From a virus: a stretch of 32,822 nucleotides of DNA. Positions 14,584 to 23,320 of the stretch are shown in pieces. A model generated the notes under the pieces. It was not told where the DNA came from. It worked only from the letters and a program-made list of their open reading frames with translations, and ran no database searches. Every line of letters begins with the position of its first letter. The first letter of the stretch is position 1. A program made the position numbers and the translations under genes. The stretch is from positions 1 to 32,822 of IMG/VR virus record IMGVR_UViG_3300036859_001052, one strand, 5' to 3'.

Positions 14584-15148
14584 GGCAAGACAACCAAAAA
14601 CTACAGAAGAAAATAAAAATCCACAGGGAGAACAGACTCCTACGCCACCTGTAAACACACCATCTGTAAGCACTGCACAGGCACAAGAAGATCCAGGTAT
14701 TGCTGCAAAAATGGCAGAACTTGATGAAGAAATAAAAAAAGCCCGTGAATTTAATGAGCGAATGGCGCAAAAAGAAAAAAAAATTGATGAAATGAAAGGA
14801 AAAGTTGACTCACTTGTAGAAATTTCAGGTAAAGCAGCAGCCAATGTCGCTGTCGCCCACAAAACAAAAGCGCAGAGAATGAAAGAGCATCTTGCAAAAC
14901 AGCCAAAAGTAAAGATTTTTGTCCCAACAGAAGGAAAAGAGAAAGTCGGAACAGTTTTGCCGGTAACATTAAATGGTTACAGGCTTAATATTCCCAAGGG
15001 AAGATACGTGGAAGTCCCTGAACAAGTTGCGCAAGTGGTTATGGATAGTCTTAATCAGACACAAGATGCTACAAGTCCGATAAAAGAAGATGGTAAGCCT
15101 TTGCGACTTGATGAGCAGAATGAAACAGATCAACAACGAGTTGCTTAG
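14582..15148 (+). CDS. Head-associated protein with coiled coil and small C-terminal domain
   Basis: A 188-residue protein. Residues 1-40 are Pro/Thr/Gln-rich and disordered. About 45-105 is a Lys/Glu-rich coiled coil (MAELDEEIKKAREFNERMAQKEKKIDEMKGKV). The C-terminal domain contains KIFVPTEGKEKVG.VLPVTLNGYRLNIPKGRYVEVPEQVAQVV. The NG.R..IP.G..VEVP.QVA pattern recurs beside N4-gp56-type capsid genes in phages, but its function is unknown. No Shine-Dalgarno is seen. Confidence 0.55.
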   Translation: MARQPKTTEENKNPQGEQTPTPPVNTPSVSTAQAQEDPGIAAKMAELDEEIKKAREFNERMAQKEKKIDEMKGKVDSLVEISGKAAANVAVAHKTKAQRMKEHLAKQPKVKIFVPTEGKEKVGTVLPVTLNGYRLNIPKGRYVEVPEQVAQVVMDSLNQTQDATSPIKEDGKPLRLDEQNETDQQRVA

Positions 15149-15151
15149 TTA

Positions 15152-15208
15152 TGCTAGAATATAACTAGCTAACAGAATTACTGAAGCACCCAATAGGGTG
15201 TTTTTTTT
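15152..15208 (+). promoter_or_regulatory. Late leader element copy 4 (connector)
   Basis: An extended -10, TGCTAGAAT, occupies 15152-15160. Seven bases later comes GCT-AA-CAG-AATTA-CTG-A-AGC (15168-15187), then ACCC-AATA-GGGT (15188-15199), G and eight T. The AGC extends the terminator stem by pairing with GTT. The next ATG, 15219, is 10 bases after the T-run and has no Shine-Dalgarno. Confidence 0.75.
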
Positions 15209-15218
15209 GTAGCAAAAT

Positions 15219-15956
15219 ATGACTGGTACAAATTTCGCAGCACTTATTAGAGAATATACAAGGACTAATTCTACAACGCTTACTGATGCGACTATTGTTC
15301 TATTGGCAAATACCGTTAAAGAAGATTTTGCTCCGGAAATCATGAAGGCAGACGAAGATCTTTTTGGCGTTCCGGCAACACGAAATCTTATCGCATCAGC
15401 AATTTCCAGAGAATATTCTTTGCCGGAAGATAATTTAAAACTTATCAGAGTTGAGGCTAAATTTGATGGGACTAATTGGGTAAAACTACATGAGTTGAAT
15501 CTCGCGCTTTACAGAAGAACGACAGATGAGGCAACAATAACAAGATTATTCAACAATAGCGAAATGAATGCAGGTAATCCATCAGGCGCACAATATGATA
15601 TTTTCAGGAAGGCATTGTGGTTATATTCAGCAACAATAGAGGCTGTAACAGCAGGTTTAAAACTTTATTACATCGCCTACCCTGCTGATATCGTAGCTGG
15701 TGATTTAGCAGGTAGCACAGATCTTTCAATAGATCCAACAACAACAACTTCACAAATCCCGCGCCAATTCCATGAATTGTGGGCAAGAAAAGTATCAATT
15801 ATGTGGAAATCCAACAGGGAAAAACCAATACCATTAAATGAACGCGAGTTGTTTTTTGAAAAAGACTTTAAAAAGAAAATCTCATCTATTACAAATCCAA
15901 ATCAAGATAGAGATAACGAAGCTAAATTGCCAGATGATACTCATTTGCAGAACTAA
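15219..15956 (+). CDS. Probable head-to-tail connector/adaptor protein
   Basis: A 245-residue protein. The N-terminal helices (NFAALIREYTRTNSTTLTDA then IVLLANTVKEDFAPEIMKADEDLF) are followed by a beta-rich middle with YSLPEDNLKLIRVEAKFDG and LYYIAYPADI. A late helix, IPRQFHELWARKVSIMWKSNR, follows. This arrangement and the position after the capsid module resemble phage adaptor proteins that extend the portal (gp6/gp4-like). The assignment rests on context more than on a diagnostic motif. It is the first gene of its own leader-headed unit. Confidence 0.5.
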   Translation: MTGTNFAALIREYTRTNSTTLTDATIVLLANTVKEDFAPEIMKADEDLFGVPATRNLIASAISREYSLPEDNLKLIRVEAKFDGTNWVKLHELNLALYRRTTDEATITRLFNNSEMNAGNPSGAQYDIFRKALWLYSATIEAVTAGLKLYYIAYPADIVAGDLAGSTDLSIDPTTTTSQIPRQFHELWARKVSIMWKSNREKPIPLNERELFFEKDFKKKISSITNPNQDRDNEAKLPDDTHLQN

Positions 15957-15959
15957 GAC

Positions 15960-16044
15960 TTGACACGCTAATGCTGAGAGCATACAATTATAGTAGTTTC
16001 GCTTAACGGAATTACCGAGAGCAGCCAAGATGGCTGCTTTTTTT
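15960..16044 (+). promoter_or_regulatory. Promoter and late leader element copy 5 (tail module)
   Basis: TTGACA at 15960-15965 and TACAAT at 15983-15988 have the ideal 17-base spacing. GCTT-AA-CGG-AATTA-CCG-A-GAGC follows at 16001-16022, with a fourth outer pair, U-G. The terminator stem AGCAGCCA/TGGCTGCT (16020-16038, loop AGA) shares the AGC, and T continues to 16044. A second -10-like TATAGT lies 6 bases before the hairpin. ATG 16056 has no Shine-Dalgarno. Confidence 0.8.
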
Positions 16045-16055
16045 GTGGCAAAAAT

Positions 16056-16340
16056 ATGTTTATAGGCAAAATCAAGTCAGTAAAAAAAGCAATAGCACAA
16101 GTAGATAATTCAGAATTTCTTGATGTTGAAGTTGAGATATCAAAAGATGAAGAAGTTGTTGAGGTACGAAAACTCGCTTTTCCCCTCAACGCAGTAGAAA
16201 AAGAAATAAAAGCAGAACTTAAGAAGTATATGAAGACATATAATAGTGATTTTGAACTTGCGGAAGCATCAAAAGAACGGGATAAGGCACACGCAAACGC
16301 AGACAAAGTAATAGAAAAAATGACAGGAGCAGCAATATGA
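16056..16340 (+). CDS. Hypothetical protein of the tail module
   Basis: A 94-residue protein with a beta-like N-terminal half (MFIGKIKSVKKAIAQVDNSE then FLDVEVEISKDEEVVEV) and a helical, charged C-terminal half. No family recognised. It overlaps the following gene by 4 bases (ATGA). Headed by leader element copy 5, so presumably made late. Confidence 0.5.
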   Translation: MFIGKIKSVKKAIAQVDNSEFLDVEVEISKDEEVVEVRKLAFPLNAVEKEIKAELKKYMKTYNSDFELAEASKERDKAHANADKVIEKMTGAAI

Positions 16341-17074
16341 AAATAAAAGCAGGACGAGGAAGATTCCAACTTAAACAAAATGTTACTTACGAAGTCTTTA
16401 ATAGATTTATTTTTATGGATAACCTCGCAAAAGAAGGCGTTACTATCCCTGTGCAATTCGTCAAAATCAGAGGTGATTTAAATAAAATTTATGCTTACGC
16501 ACTTAAAAAAGGCCTAAATAAGGAAAAAGTAGAAGCTGCAAAACTTGCTTCACGAAAACAAATCTTTCAGGAAAATGGATTTACACAATGGCTTATTAAA
16601 CACAACTTAATCAACCCTGCATCTCAATTCATAAAAGACATTTCCTCTCTTGCTCCTTTTATTTTTGGAGCTTATGCTGATAAAAAGGTAATTTCTAATT
16701 TAATTACCAGTGCTGGAAAAGCCGGTGTTGCTTCACGTATTAATGGCTCTGGTGGAGAAGCGGCATTTACCTATATTGCAGTTGGAATAGGAACAACAGC
16801 AGCAAACGTGGCAGATACCACTCTTGAATCAGAAATTACTGACTCCGGATTACAAAGAGCTGCTGCAACAGCTTCCCGTGTCACTGTAGATGTAACCAAT
16901 GATGGCGCGAGACTTGTTCTTACCTTCACTGTAAGTGGTACTAAGGCTGTGACAGAATCGGGTGTGCTTAATGCTGGAGCATCAGGTGTACTTCTAGCTC
17001 GTCAGGTATTCTCAGCGATCAATGTTGTTAGTGGGGATAGTCTTCAGGTCACCTGGACATTTGACGTTGACTAA
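16337..17074 (+). CDS. Virion appendage protein with fibre-type C-terminal domain
   Basis: A 245-residue protein. The N-terminal half is Lys-rich and helical (IRGDLNKIYAYALKKGLNKEKVEAAKLA). The C-terminal ~100 residues match a beta-sandwich module common in phage structural proteins: YIAVGIGTTAANVADTTLES, then a run of TFTVSG and SGVLNAGASGVLLARQVFS, ending VVSGDSLQVTWTFDVD. This module usually sits on virion surface or fibre proteins. Overlap with the previous gene implies co-translation. Confidence 0.6.
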   Translation: MKIKAGRGRFQLKQNVTYEVFNRFIFMDNLAKEGVTIPVQFVKIRGDLNKIYAYALKKGLNKEKVEAAKLASRKQIFQENGFTQWLIKHNLINPASQFIKDISSLAPFIFGAYADKKVISNLITSAGKAGVASRINGSGGEAAFTYIAVGIGTTAANVADTTLESEITDSGLQRAAATASRVTVDVTNDGARLVLTFTVSGTKAVTESGVLNAGASGVLLARQVFSAINVVSGDSLQVTWTFDVD

Positions 17075-17088
17075 TCCTCATTAATTAG

Positions 17089-17361
17089 ATGGCTACTATG
17101 GATAAAAAGGAGCAAGTAAACAAAAGCTTAACGATTGTTGCAAAAGTAGCACATGCAGATGGCTCTTGGATAGGAGCAGGTTTTATTCAAGACCCTGAAT
17201 TTAAAGACAAAGATATCGGCGTAGTAGTTTGCGACCAATCCGGCAGGCAAGTTTTAGGGTTTGAAATGAATATGCAGAACCTTTTGATTCTTGTTCAGGT
17301 TATAACAATTGCAGTCAGAATGTATATCGAGAAAAAAGCAGGTGGAATTTTTCACCCATAA
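17089..17361 (+). CDS. Hypothetical small structural protein
   Basis: A 90-residue protein. It has a short basic N-terminus, a beta-rich core (KSLTIVAKVAHADGSWIGAG then DIGVVVCDQSGRQVLGF) and a hydrophobic helix (NLLILVQVITIAVRMYIEKK). It lies inside the tail-module unit. I do not recognise the family. The hydrophobic helix could be a membrane or packing segment. Confidence 0.45.
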   Translation: MATMDKKEQVNKSLTIVAKVAHADGSWIGAGFIQDPEFKDKDIGVVVCDQSGRQVLGFEMNMQNLLILVQVITIAVRMYIEKKAGGIFHP

Positions 17362-17376
17362 TAAGGAGAAATAACT

Positions 17377-17886
17377 ATGGCACTATATTTAATAGCAAAC
17401 GGAGCAAGTCCAACAACAGCTGCGCAGGTAGTTGTCACTACTGGTACTGCAATAAAAACATTGCTTCAAATAAAGGCGAGCGCTACAAAACCTTTTAAAA
17501 TAGTTGAATGGGGTGTTTCATTTGATGGTTCCGCGGCGGCCACTCCAATTAAAGTTGAATTACTTGAAGTTGATAGTGCTGCTACTGTTACCGCTCATGT
17601 TGCCGCTGGGATTGTAAAGATTGACGGAGAAGCATTAGCAGGTGGCGACCCAACAACAAATCTTTTTCCTGTTGGCACAACTTCTACCGGTTATACTGCT
17701 TCAGGAGAAGGAACACCAACGGTGAGCAGAATGTTTGATGTGCAATTAATTGCTCCAACAAATCAATATGTTAAACAATTTCCTCTTGGCAGAGAGCCTG
17801 TTGTTCAAATTTCACAGTTTGCTCGTATTCGTGTTACCGCAGCTGCAGCTGTTAATGCATATGCTTATATGGTTGTTGAAGTATAG
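17377..17886 (+). CDS. Probable minor virion protein (beta-sandwich)
   Basis: A 169-residue, Ala/Thr/Val-rich protein with an all-beta look: KTLLQIKASATKPFKIVEWG then VSFDGSAAATPIKVELLEV and, late, FARIRVTAAAAVNAYAYMVVEV. The pattern resembles single-domain virion decoration or tail proteins. A good ribosome-binding site (AAGGAG) precedes ATG 17377, in contrast to leader-headed genes. Exact role not known. Confidence 0.5.
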   Translation: MALYLIANGASPTTAAQVVVTTGTAIKTLLQIKASATKPFKIVEWGVSFDGSAAATPIKVELLEVDSAATVTAHVAAGIVKIDGEALAGGDPTTNLFPVGTTSTGYTASGEGTPTVSRMFDVQLIAPTNQYVKQFPLGREPVVQISQFARIRVTAAAAVNAYAYMVVEV

Positions 17887-17955
17887 ATATGATATGTACT
17901 ATGAAAATATCCTCAAAAACCTTTTTAAACTTCTAAGAATGGGAGGTAGCTTCTA

Positions 17956-19131
17956 GTGGCAAGTTTATTTAGATCAGGCTTTGAACTACAGTCAGTAACT
18001 GATGGTGTTGAGTGGGATACTAATACTGGTTCGCCAACAATTAGTACAAGTATTAAAAGAAGTGGTGCTGCTTCATTAAGAGTTAATCCAAGCGCGTCAC
18101 AAGTTTATGCTAGACGTACTATCGCATCGCCTATAGCTAGTAAGACATTTTTTATTAGATTTTATTTATATATTGCCTCTGCTCCTGATACGCTAATTCA
18201 AATTTTAAGAGTTAATACAATCTTACCTAATGATGTAGTTACAATAAGACTAAATACAGACAGAACACTTGAGCTATGGAATGGTGGCACCCCAGGTCAA
18301 TTAGGATCTGATAGTAGCCCTTTGAATACAAATCAATGGTATAGAATTGAAGTAAAATTTGTTACAAATGCAACCCCGCAAGTAACTGATTACGAAGCAA
18401 AAATAGACGGGGTAGTATTTGCAAGTGCCAGTGGGAGAACGGATGGGATTGCAAATCTAGCTACGTTAGCAGCTTTTGGATGCGCAACAACAGCAACAGC
18501 AGATTTATATTTCGATGATATTGCCATAAATGATAATACTGGTACTCAGCAAACTTCTTATCCTGGGGTGGGTTCAATCGTCCATATGCATCCCGATACG
18601 GCAGGGGATAACAATAATGCTTCAGCAGGGGATTATACAAGCGTTGACGAGGTAACCCCTGATGATGCCACAACGATTGCTGTTCTTGATGATGATAATG
18701 ATATTTTAGATGTTAATTGTGAAACTTCGGCTAATGCAGCAATAGGAGCAGCTGATAATATTACCTTAGTACAAGTGGGAATAAGAGAAGCTGCCGTATC
18801 GGCCGCATTAGAATCTTGGAAATTAAGAATTAAATCTCAAGCTTCAGGAACGGTACTAGAGGGAACAACTACTACGCATGATGACACAACTTATAAAACT
18901 AATGGAGAGGCATCTCCTAGAAATTATACTTTAACATCATATACTGATCCGCAAGCAGGCGGTGTTTGGACACCTGCCCTTTTGGATACCATGCAAATTG
19001 GTATTCAGGCGGTTGATGCAACACCTGACATAAATGTTTCAACTTTATGGGCTTTGGTTGAGTATATTCCTCCTATCCCGAATAAAATTATCCAGGTGAA
19101 ACAAGCAATCAATAGATCAAATACTTACTAA
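17956..19131 (+). CDS. Lectin/LamG-like virion protein
   Basis: A 391-residue protein starting with GTG, after GGGAGG at about 17941. Residues 1-195 look like a concanavalin A-like jelly roll: FRSGFE at the start, SIKRSGAASLRV, KTFFIRFYLYI, NTNQWYRIEVKF, YEAKIDGVVFAS and LYFDDIAINDN. That layout is common in phage appendage proteins that bind glycans. The second half is another beta-rich region ending LWALVEYIPPIPNKI. It likely forms a surface fibre or host-binding part. The repeat-protein gene begins 1 base after its stop. Confidence 0.6.
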   Translation: MASLFRSGFELQSVTDGVEWDTNTGSPTISTSIKRSGAASLRVNPSASQVYARRTIASPIASKTFFIRFYLYIASAPDTLIQILRVNTILPNDVVTIRLNTDRTLELWNGGTPGQLGSDSSPLNTNQWYRIEVKFVTNATPQVTDYEAKIDGVVFASASGRTDGIANLATLAAFGCATTATADLYFDDIAINDNTGTQQTSYPGVGSIVHMHPDTAGDNNNASAGDYTSVDEVTPDDATTIAVLDDDNDILDVNCETSANAAIGAADNITLVQVGIREAAVSAALESWKLRIKSQASGTVLEGTTTTHDDTTYKTNGEASPRNYTLTSYTDPQAGGVWTPALLDTMQIGIQAVDATPDINVSTLWALVEYIPPIPNKIIQVKQAINRSNTY

Positions 19132-19132
19132 T

Positions 19133-19888
19133 ATGGCAAGACTAGGACGTTCATTTCCAATTTCAAGAAGATTTCCGAAACCTGTTTCCATAGTTGGAAT
19201 AAATTATACTAAAAACTTAGATGAGACTGTAACCATTCAGGATTCATTTATAAAATTATCAGGAAAAGTTCTAAGCGAAACAATCACAATAGTTGATGCC
19301 CTTATTAATGGTTCTGTCAGGGTATTTAGTGAGACTATCACACTCGTTGATACACTCAGTAAACAGGCTGGTAAGGTTCTCAGTGACGATATAACAATTG
19401 TAGATACGGTTATCGCCCTGATAACAGTTAAAGTGTTATCTGAAACAATTACAATTGTCGATAGCCTTGTCAAAAACTTTGTAAGGGCATTTAATGAGGT
19501 AATCACAGTCGTTGATACCATAAGCAATTCTATAAATAAAACGCTCAGTGAAACGATTGAGATCGTTGATGCTCTGGCAAAACAAACCTCACGGGCATTA
19601 TCTGATGCTATCACTGTTGTCGATACAGTTGCTAAACAAGTCTTAAGATCTTTGTTAGAGTCTGTGACTATTGTTGATTCAATGAACATCCTTTTTGGGA
19701 AAGTATTAAACGAAACGATAATTGTAACTGATAAGCTCATTAGCTACTTAAATGGGGTTCGCGAAGCTTGGACAAAGGCAGTCAAGGCAAGTGGTGGATC
19801 ATGGACAAAAATTGCAAAAACTGTCGGATCTTGGACATCTCAAGCAAAAAGTGCACTTGTTGATTGGACGAAAATAGAAAAAGAATAG
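19133..19888 (+). CDS. Virion repeat protein with ten 18-residue repeats
   Basis: A 251-residue protein. After a basic 27-residue lead come ten tandem units of 18 residues (one of 19) spanning about residues 28-208, consensus VLSETITIVDTLxKxxxR. The LSE(T/S)ITI.D core resembles repeats in bacterial and archaeal surface proteins that probably fold as beta-solenoids or strings of short strands. The C-terminus changes to WTK-type motifs (EAWTKAVK, GSWTKIAK, GSWTSQAK, VDWTKIEK), a likely attachment domain. Probably a fibre shaft adjoining the lectin-like protein. The function is inference. Confidence 0.6.
   Translation: MARLGRSFPISRRFPKPVSIVGINYTKNLDETVTIQDSFIKLSGKVLSETITIVDALINGSVRVFSETITLVDTLSKQAGKVLSDDITIVDTVIALITVKVLSETITIVDSLVKNFVRAFNEVITVVDTISNSINKTLSETIEIVDALAKQTSRALSDAITVVDTVAKQVLRSLLESVTIVDSMNILFGKVLNETIIVTDKLISYLNGVREAWTKAVKASGGSWTKIAKTVGSWTSQAKSALVDWTKIEKE
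19214..19756 (+). repeat. Ten tandem ~54-bp coding repeats
   Basis: In-frame repeats encoding (V/A/S)LSETITIVD-type units. DNA identity between units is modest and protein identity high around ETITIVD, so the array is old and under selection, not freshly expanded. Such arrays can vary in copy number and so change fibre length. Confidence 0.7.
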
Positions 19889-19948
19889 TGCTATAATGTA
19901 GTCAGGTTAAGAGAAATACTCAGACCCCGCACATAGCGGGGTTTTTTT
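19889..19948 (+). promoter_or_regulatory. Late leader element copy 6 (tail protein)
   Basis: Extended -10 TGCTATAAT (19889-19897), then 7 bases, then GGTT-AA-GAG-AAATA-CTC-A-GACC (19905-19926). The terminator stem ACCCCGC/GCGGGGT (19924-19942, loop ACATA) shares ACC and runs into seven T. GGT replaces GCT on both the 5' side and the terminator 3' side, keeping all pairs. ATG is 6 bases after the T-run, without Shine-Dalgarno. Confidence 0.82.
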
Positions 19949-19954
19949 GTACTT

Positions 19955-22036
19955 ATGCCAAAAATTTTAATAAACGCTTTTAATCAAGGAGGAGTAGCAG
20001 ATAGCAAATATTCCGGTATCAAACATTCCAATGCTCGCTTAATTGGATGGGATATTCACTCTGAACCAGGACTTTTGAAAGTAAATCAGAAGATGTCTAA
20101 AATATCAGGACAAACTGTTGATACTTTTTGTAAAGTAGTTGTAGCAGCATCAAATAATATTCGTTATTGGTTTTCAGCAACAACCGGAAAAATTTGGCAA
20201 GAAAAAGCAGGTGTATTTACTCTTGTTTATACTTTTGCTAATCCTGCACAAATTACTGCCGGAGCAGGAGCATTAGGCGCAATAGAATACGAAGGGTATC
20301 TTTATTGGTTTACACAAAATTATGTAAACAGAATTTTTGTTGATAATGCTGATGGAGCTTCAGCATGGACTACAAATGTTTCAACTATCTGGGCGGAGCT
20401 TAATCTGGATCAAAGGTTTTATCAATTTAGCGGTATCACGTATGCAATGACAACCGGAGTAAATGAAGGAGCAACGCATAGACACACATTTGTAGCAGAT
20501 GAATTATTGCTTGAAACTATATCGTTTAGACTTCCGGCCAAGGGTACAGGAGATGTAACTGTTGTAGTCCACAATAGCGCAAATACTGTTATAGGAACAA
20601 AAACAATAGCTAATGCCAGTCTTCTTAATGGAGCAATTAATTATTTTCAATTTTCTACTCCTCTTAATTTAACTAAAGGCAGCACCTATCATGTCCACGT
20701 TTATTCAACTGTGGCTGATGGAACAGTAGATGTATTACAGCTTAACAACCTTGAAGCGTCTGCCATGAGTCTTTATAGAACTTCAAGTTCTTCCTATCAT
20801 CCAACAAGAATTGTAGATGCAGTGTTGTACATAGGAGATAATCAATATGTTCATCAAATTGATGGTGAAACATTTACAGCAAAAGCGCTTGATATAGAGT
20901 CACAATATCAAATATCTGCGCTTGGTAAATATGGAACGGATCTTTTAGTAGGAACAATTATATCGTCAAGTGTTTCTTTTTGTGAGATTTTTCGTTGGAA
21001 TACATGGAGCGTATCATTTACTAATTCCGATATAATTTTTGAGCCTGGAATTAACGCATTTTTGGAAGCTGATAATTATGTTATTGTTAATGCTGGTCTT
21101 GCCGGTAATCTTTATTCATACAATGGTCAACAGCTTGAGTTTTATAAAAAAATTCCAGGTACTTATTCTCCAACTAAACAGGCAATAATTTATGGAAATG
21201 CAAGCGCTCTCTTAAATGGTTTTCTTCCTATATTTGGTGTTTCAAACTATACAGGTGATCCCTGTGATCAAGGTATATGGAGTCTTGGTAATCATTCTAG
21301 TAATTATCCAATAGTGCGCAATCTTGAATTTCCAACCTCAAATGTTGATGCGAATAATTATAATATTTTAACCGGAATTGAAATAGGAGCAATTATTGTT
21401 GTAGGACAGGATGTTTATAACTCATGGCAAAGGAAAGTGACAATTACAGTTACAATTGCCAGCCCCGCGGTAGCTACTTACACAGCTCACGGATTAAGCA
21501 ATGGAGACGCAATTGTCTTTACTACAACCGGCGCATTGCCAACTGGAATTACTGCTGGGACGACTTATTACATTAGATCAATTGATGCAAACACATTTAA
21601 TTTATATGACACATCGGCTCATGCTATAGCTGGCGGATCAACCGGTAGAGTAGACACCACTGGTTCACAGTCAGGCGTTCATACAGGAGCTACTATTGGT
21701 ATTGATAAGCTCGATTATTCAAACAAAATTATTCACCCAATTTTAGAAACACCAGTTCTTTCTCCATTGCCTGGCATTTTTACTACGTTTAGCAAATTTA
21801 TCGCAACCTATGAAGGTTCAATGCCTGCCAGTACGGCGCTTGCTTTTAAGTATGGTAAAAATGGATTAGCAGCGGATACCGGAACAGATATTACGTCAGT
21901 TGACGATGCAGATCGCGCGCAGGTTATAGCTGATTGTTCACAGCTTGATGCGAGAACATTACAACTTCGTCTTGAAGCTACTTCAAATAATAATGATGCT
22001 CCTGAGGTGCAAGAAATTATTATAGAAACACAATAG
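19955..22036 (+). CDS. Large tail protein (nozzle/hub-like)
   Basis: A 693-residue, all-beta protein. The start, MPKILINAFNQGGVADSKYSG, and RLIGWDIHSEPGLLKV are followed by repeated Trp/Tyr-rich strands (YLYWFTQNYVNRIF, IRYWFSATTGKIWQE). This fits a beta-propeller-like tail tube or nozzle as in podoviruses (T7 gp12-like), though not proven. Around residues 500-570 is an inserted module (TYTAHGLSNGDAIVFTTTGA, then GITAGTTYYIRSIDANTFNL) seen in many phage tail proteins. It is the first gene after leader element copy 6. Confidence 0.6.
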   Translation: MPKILINAFNQGGVADSKYSGIKHSNARLIGWDIHSEPGLLKVNQKMSKISGQTVDTFCKVVVAASNNIRYWFSATTGKIWQEKAGVFTLVYTFANPAQITAGAGALGAIEYEGYLYWFTQNYVNRIFVDNADGASAWTTNVSTIWAELNLDQRFYQFSGITYAMTTGVNEGATHRHTFVADELLLETISFRLPAKGTGDVTVVVHNSANTVIGTKTIANASLLNGAINYFQFSTPLNLTKGSTYHVHVYSTVADGTVDVLQLNNLEASAMSLYRTSSSSYHPTRIVDAVLYIGDNQYVHQIDGETFTAKALDIESQYQISALGKYGTDLLVGTIISSSVSFCEIFRWNTWSVSFTNSDIIFEPGINAFLEADNYVIVNAGLAGNLYSYNGQQLEFYKKIPGTYSPTKQAIIYGNASALLNGFLPIFGVSNYTGDPCDQGIWSLGNHSSNYPIVRNLEFPTSNVDANNYNILTGIEIGAIIVVGQDVYNSWQRKVTITVTIASPAVATYTAHGLSNGDAIVFTTTGALPTGITAGTTYYIRSIDANTFNLYDTSAHAIAGGSTGRVDTTGSQSGVHTGATIGIDKLDYSNKIIHPILETPVLSPLPGIFTTFSKFIATYEGSMPASTALAFKYGKNGLAADTGTDITSVDDADRAQVIADCSQLDARTLQLRLEATSNNNDAPEVQEIIIETQ

Positions 22037-22037
22037 T

Positions 22038-23225
22038 ATGAAAAATATTCTCACCCCACCTTTTACAAACATACCGGATAAAAAAATATCTCCAATGGTT
22101 GCTGATCCTCTTCTTGCGCAAAAATATGCTGAAGGTAATATCCAAGATCCATCCAGATACTTTTCTTCAAAAGCATCTATTAAAGTGGTTGTTGGTACAA
22201 AAAGAGGATATGGAGTTGATTTTACAAATATTCAAAAAGCAATAGATACAGTAAATCTTGCCGGCGGAGGAACTATATTTTTTAGAGCAGGAACATATAC
22301 ATTAAGATACGACATCACTTTGTATTCAAATATACGTTTATTAGGAGAAGATTACGCAACAACAATTATAGATTTTGACAGGGGTAATTTTGGTTTTCAG
22401 GCAACCGGAGAATCCGGCGATCCATTATTAAACATAATTGTTGACAATTTACAGTTTACCAATCAAAAACCTAATGGTTCAAGTGTTGGCGATTATCCTG
22501 TTTTTGATTACGATTACGTAGAAGATTCTTATTTTCTCCGTTGTTATTTTCATGATAATGTTGACTTTACTAATCAAACCGCAGTCAATTTAGACTTAAA
22601 AAATTCTAAAAGAATACATATAGAAAATAATATTTTTGGTGCATCTGGAGAAGATGCTGATACCCACATTCTGGCCTACAGCACGAGTAGTTTTATTTAT
22701 GTAAGGAATAATTTCTTCACAGGGGACACGACTACCAATAATATTAAAATTGATTCTCAATTTTCTATCATGCACGGCAACACCGGTGATAGTCCTGATG
22801 CAAACTTTATAGAGCTTGGTAGCGCTTCAGGATTTTGTGTTGTTTCAGACAATATCGATAAGGGCGCAAGTATAGGAAGCATTCTTGTTGGCTCTGGTAA
22901 AAATGTAATAAAAGGTAATATTGTATATGCCAGTTCCGCATCTGCTTTAACAGGAATTGATATATCAGCCGGAGATCATAATATAGTCTCAGGTAACTAT
23001 GTTGAGGGCTTCAGTAGTACAGCCGGAAAAGGTATCTATCTACATGGTGGCGCTGATTACAATATCATAGGTAACAATGTTATTAAAAGCTGCGATACAG
23101 GAATTTTAGTAGATGCTGTAGCAGAAGATAAAAATCTTATTCACGGCAACATGCTTGTTAGCAATGCTACACAGATTACTGATAATGGCACGGGGACTGT
23201 ACAGGCAGACAATGTTACTGTGTAA
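22038..23225 (+). CDS. Tailspike with right-handed beta-helix (pectate lyase-like)
   Basis: A 395-residue protein. The ~55-residue N-terminus probably attaches to the tail. The body begins GYGVDFTNIQKAIDTVNLAG and GGTIFFRAGTYTL, the usual entry of pectate-lyase-like solenoids. It continues with repeating strand motifs (NIRLLGED, IHIENNIFG, FIYVRNNFF, NVIKGNIVY, HNIVSGNYVEG, YNIIGNNVI, NLIHGNMLV). Such spikes bind or cleave host polysaccharide. Catalytic residues cannot be assigned. Two bases separate it from the upstream tail gene. Confidence 0.8.
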   Translation: MKNILTPPFTNIPDKKISPMVADPLLAQKYAEGNIQDPSRYFSSKASIKVVVGTKRGYGVDFTNIQKAIDTVNLAGGGTIFFRAGTYTLRYDITLYSNIRLLGEDYATTIIDFDRGNFGFQATGESGDPLLNIIVDNLQFTNQKPNGSSVGDYPVFDYDYVEDSYFLRCYFHDNVDFTNQTAVNLDLKNSKRIHIENNIFGASGEDADTHILAYSTSSFIYVRNNFFTGDTTTNNIKIDSQFSIMHGNTGDSPDANFIELGSASGFCVVSDNIDKGASIGSILVGSGKNVIKGNIVYASSASALTGIDISAGDHNIVSGNYVEGFSSTAGKGIYLHGGADYNIIGNNVIKSCDTGILVDAVAEDKNLIHGNMLVSNATQITDNGTGTVQADNVTV

Positions 23226-23245
23226 TATTGTAAAAAAGCGTTTTG

Positions 23246-23307
23246 TGATACAATTAGTGTAAAGCTCAGGGAAATACCCAGGCCACGCAATAGCGTGGTT
23301 TTTTTTT
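23246..23307 (+). promoter_or_regulatory. Late leader element copy 7 (virion protein)
   Basis: Extended -10 TGATACAAT (23246-23254), with a weak TTGTAA further upstream. GCT-CA-GGG-AAATA-CCC-A-GGC is at 23264-23283, then CACGC-AATA-GCGTG (23284-23297), G and nine T. The inner hairpin is identical to copy 3 but the terminator stem differs. ATG 23321 is 13 bases past the T-run, with no Shine-Dalgarno. Confidence 0.78.
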
Positions 23308-23320
23308 GTGGCTAAATATT

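Noticed and set aside
19237-19740. Long minus-strand open frame opposite the repeat protein
   Set aside because: It mirrors the plus-strand 18-residue repeats and has no ribosome-binding site; a shadow of the repeat array.
19214-19756. CRISPR-like array from the regular ~54-bp spacing
   Set aside because: The repeats are in frame, diverged at DNA level and conserved in protein; no unique spacers between identical repeats.
23306-23320. Upstream TTG start for the coiled-coil virion protein
   Set aside because: It would begin inside the T-run of leader copy 7; ATG 23321 gives a natural MADVN start.
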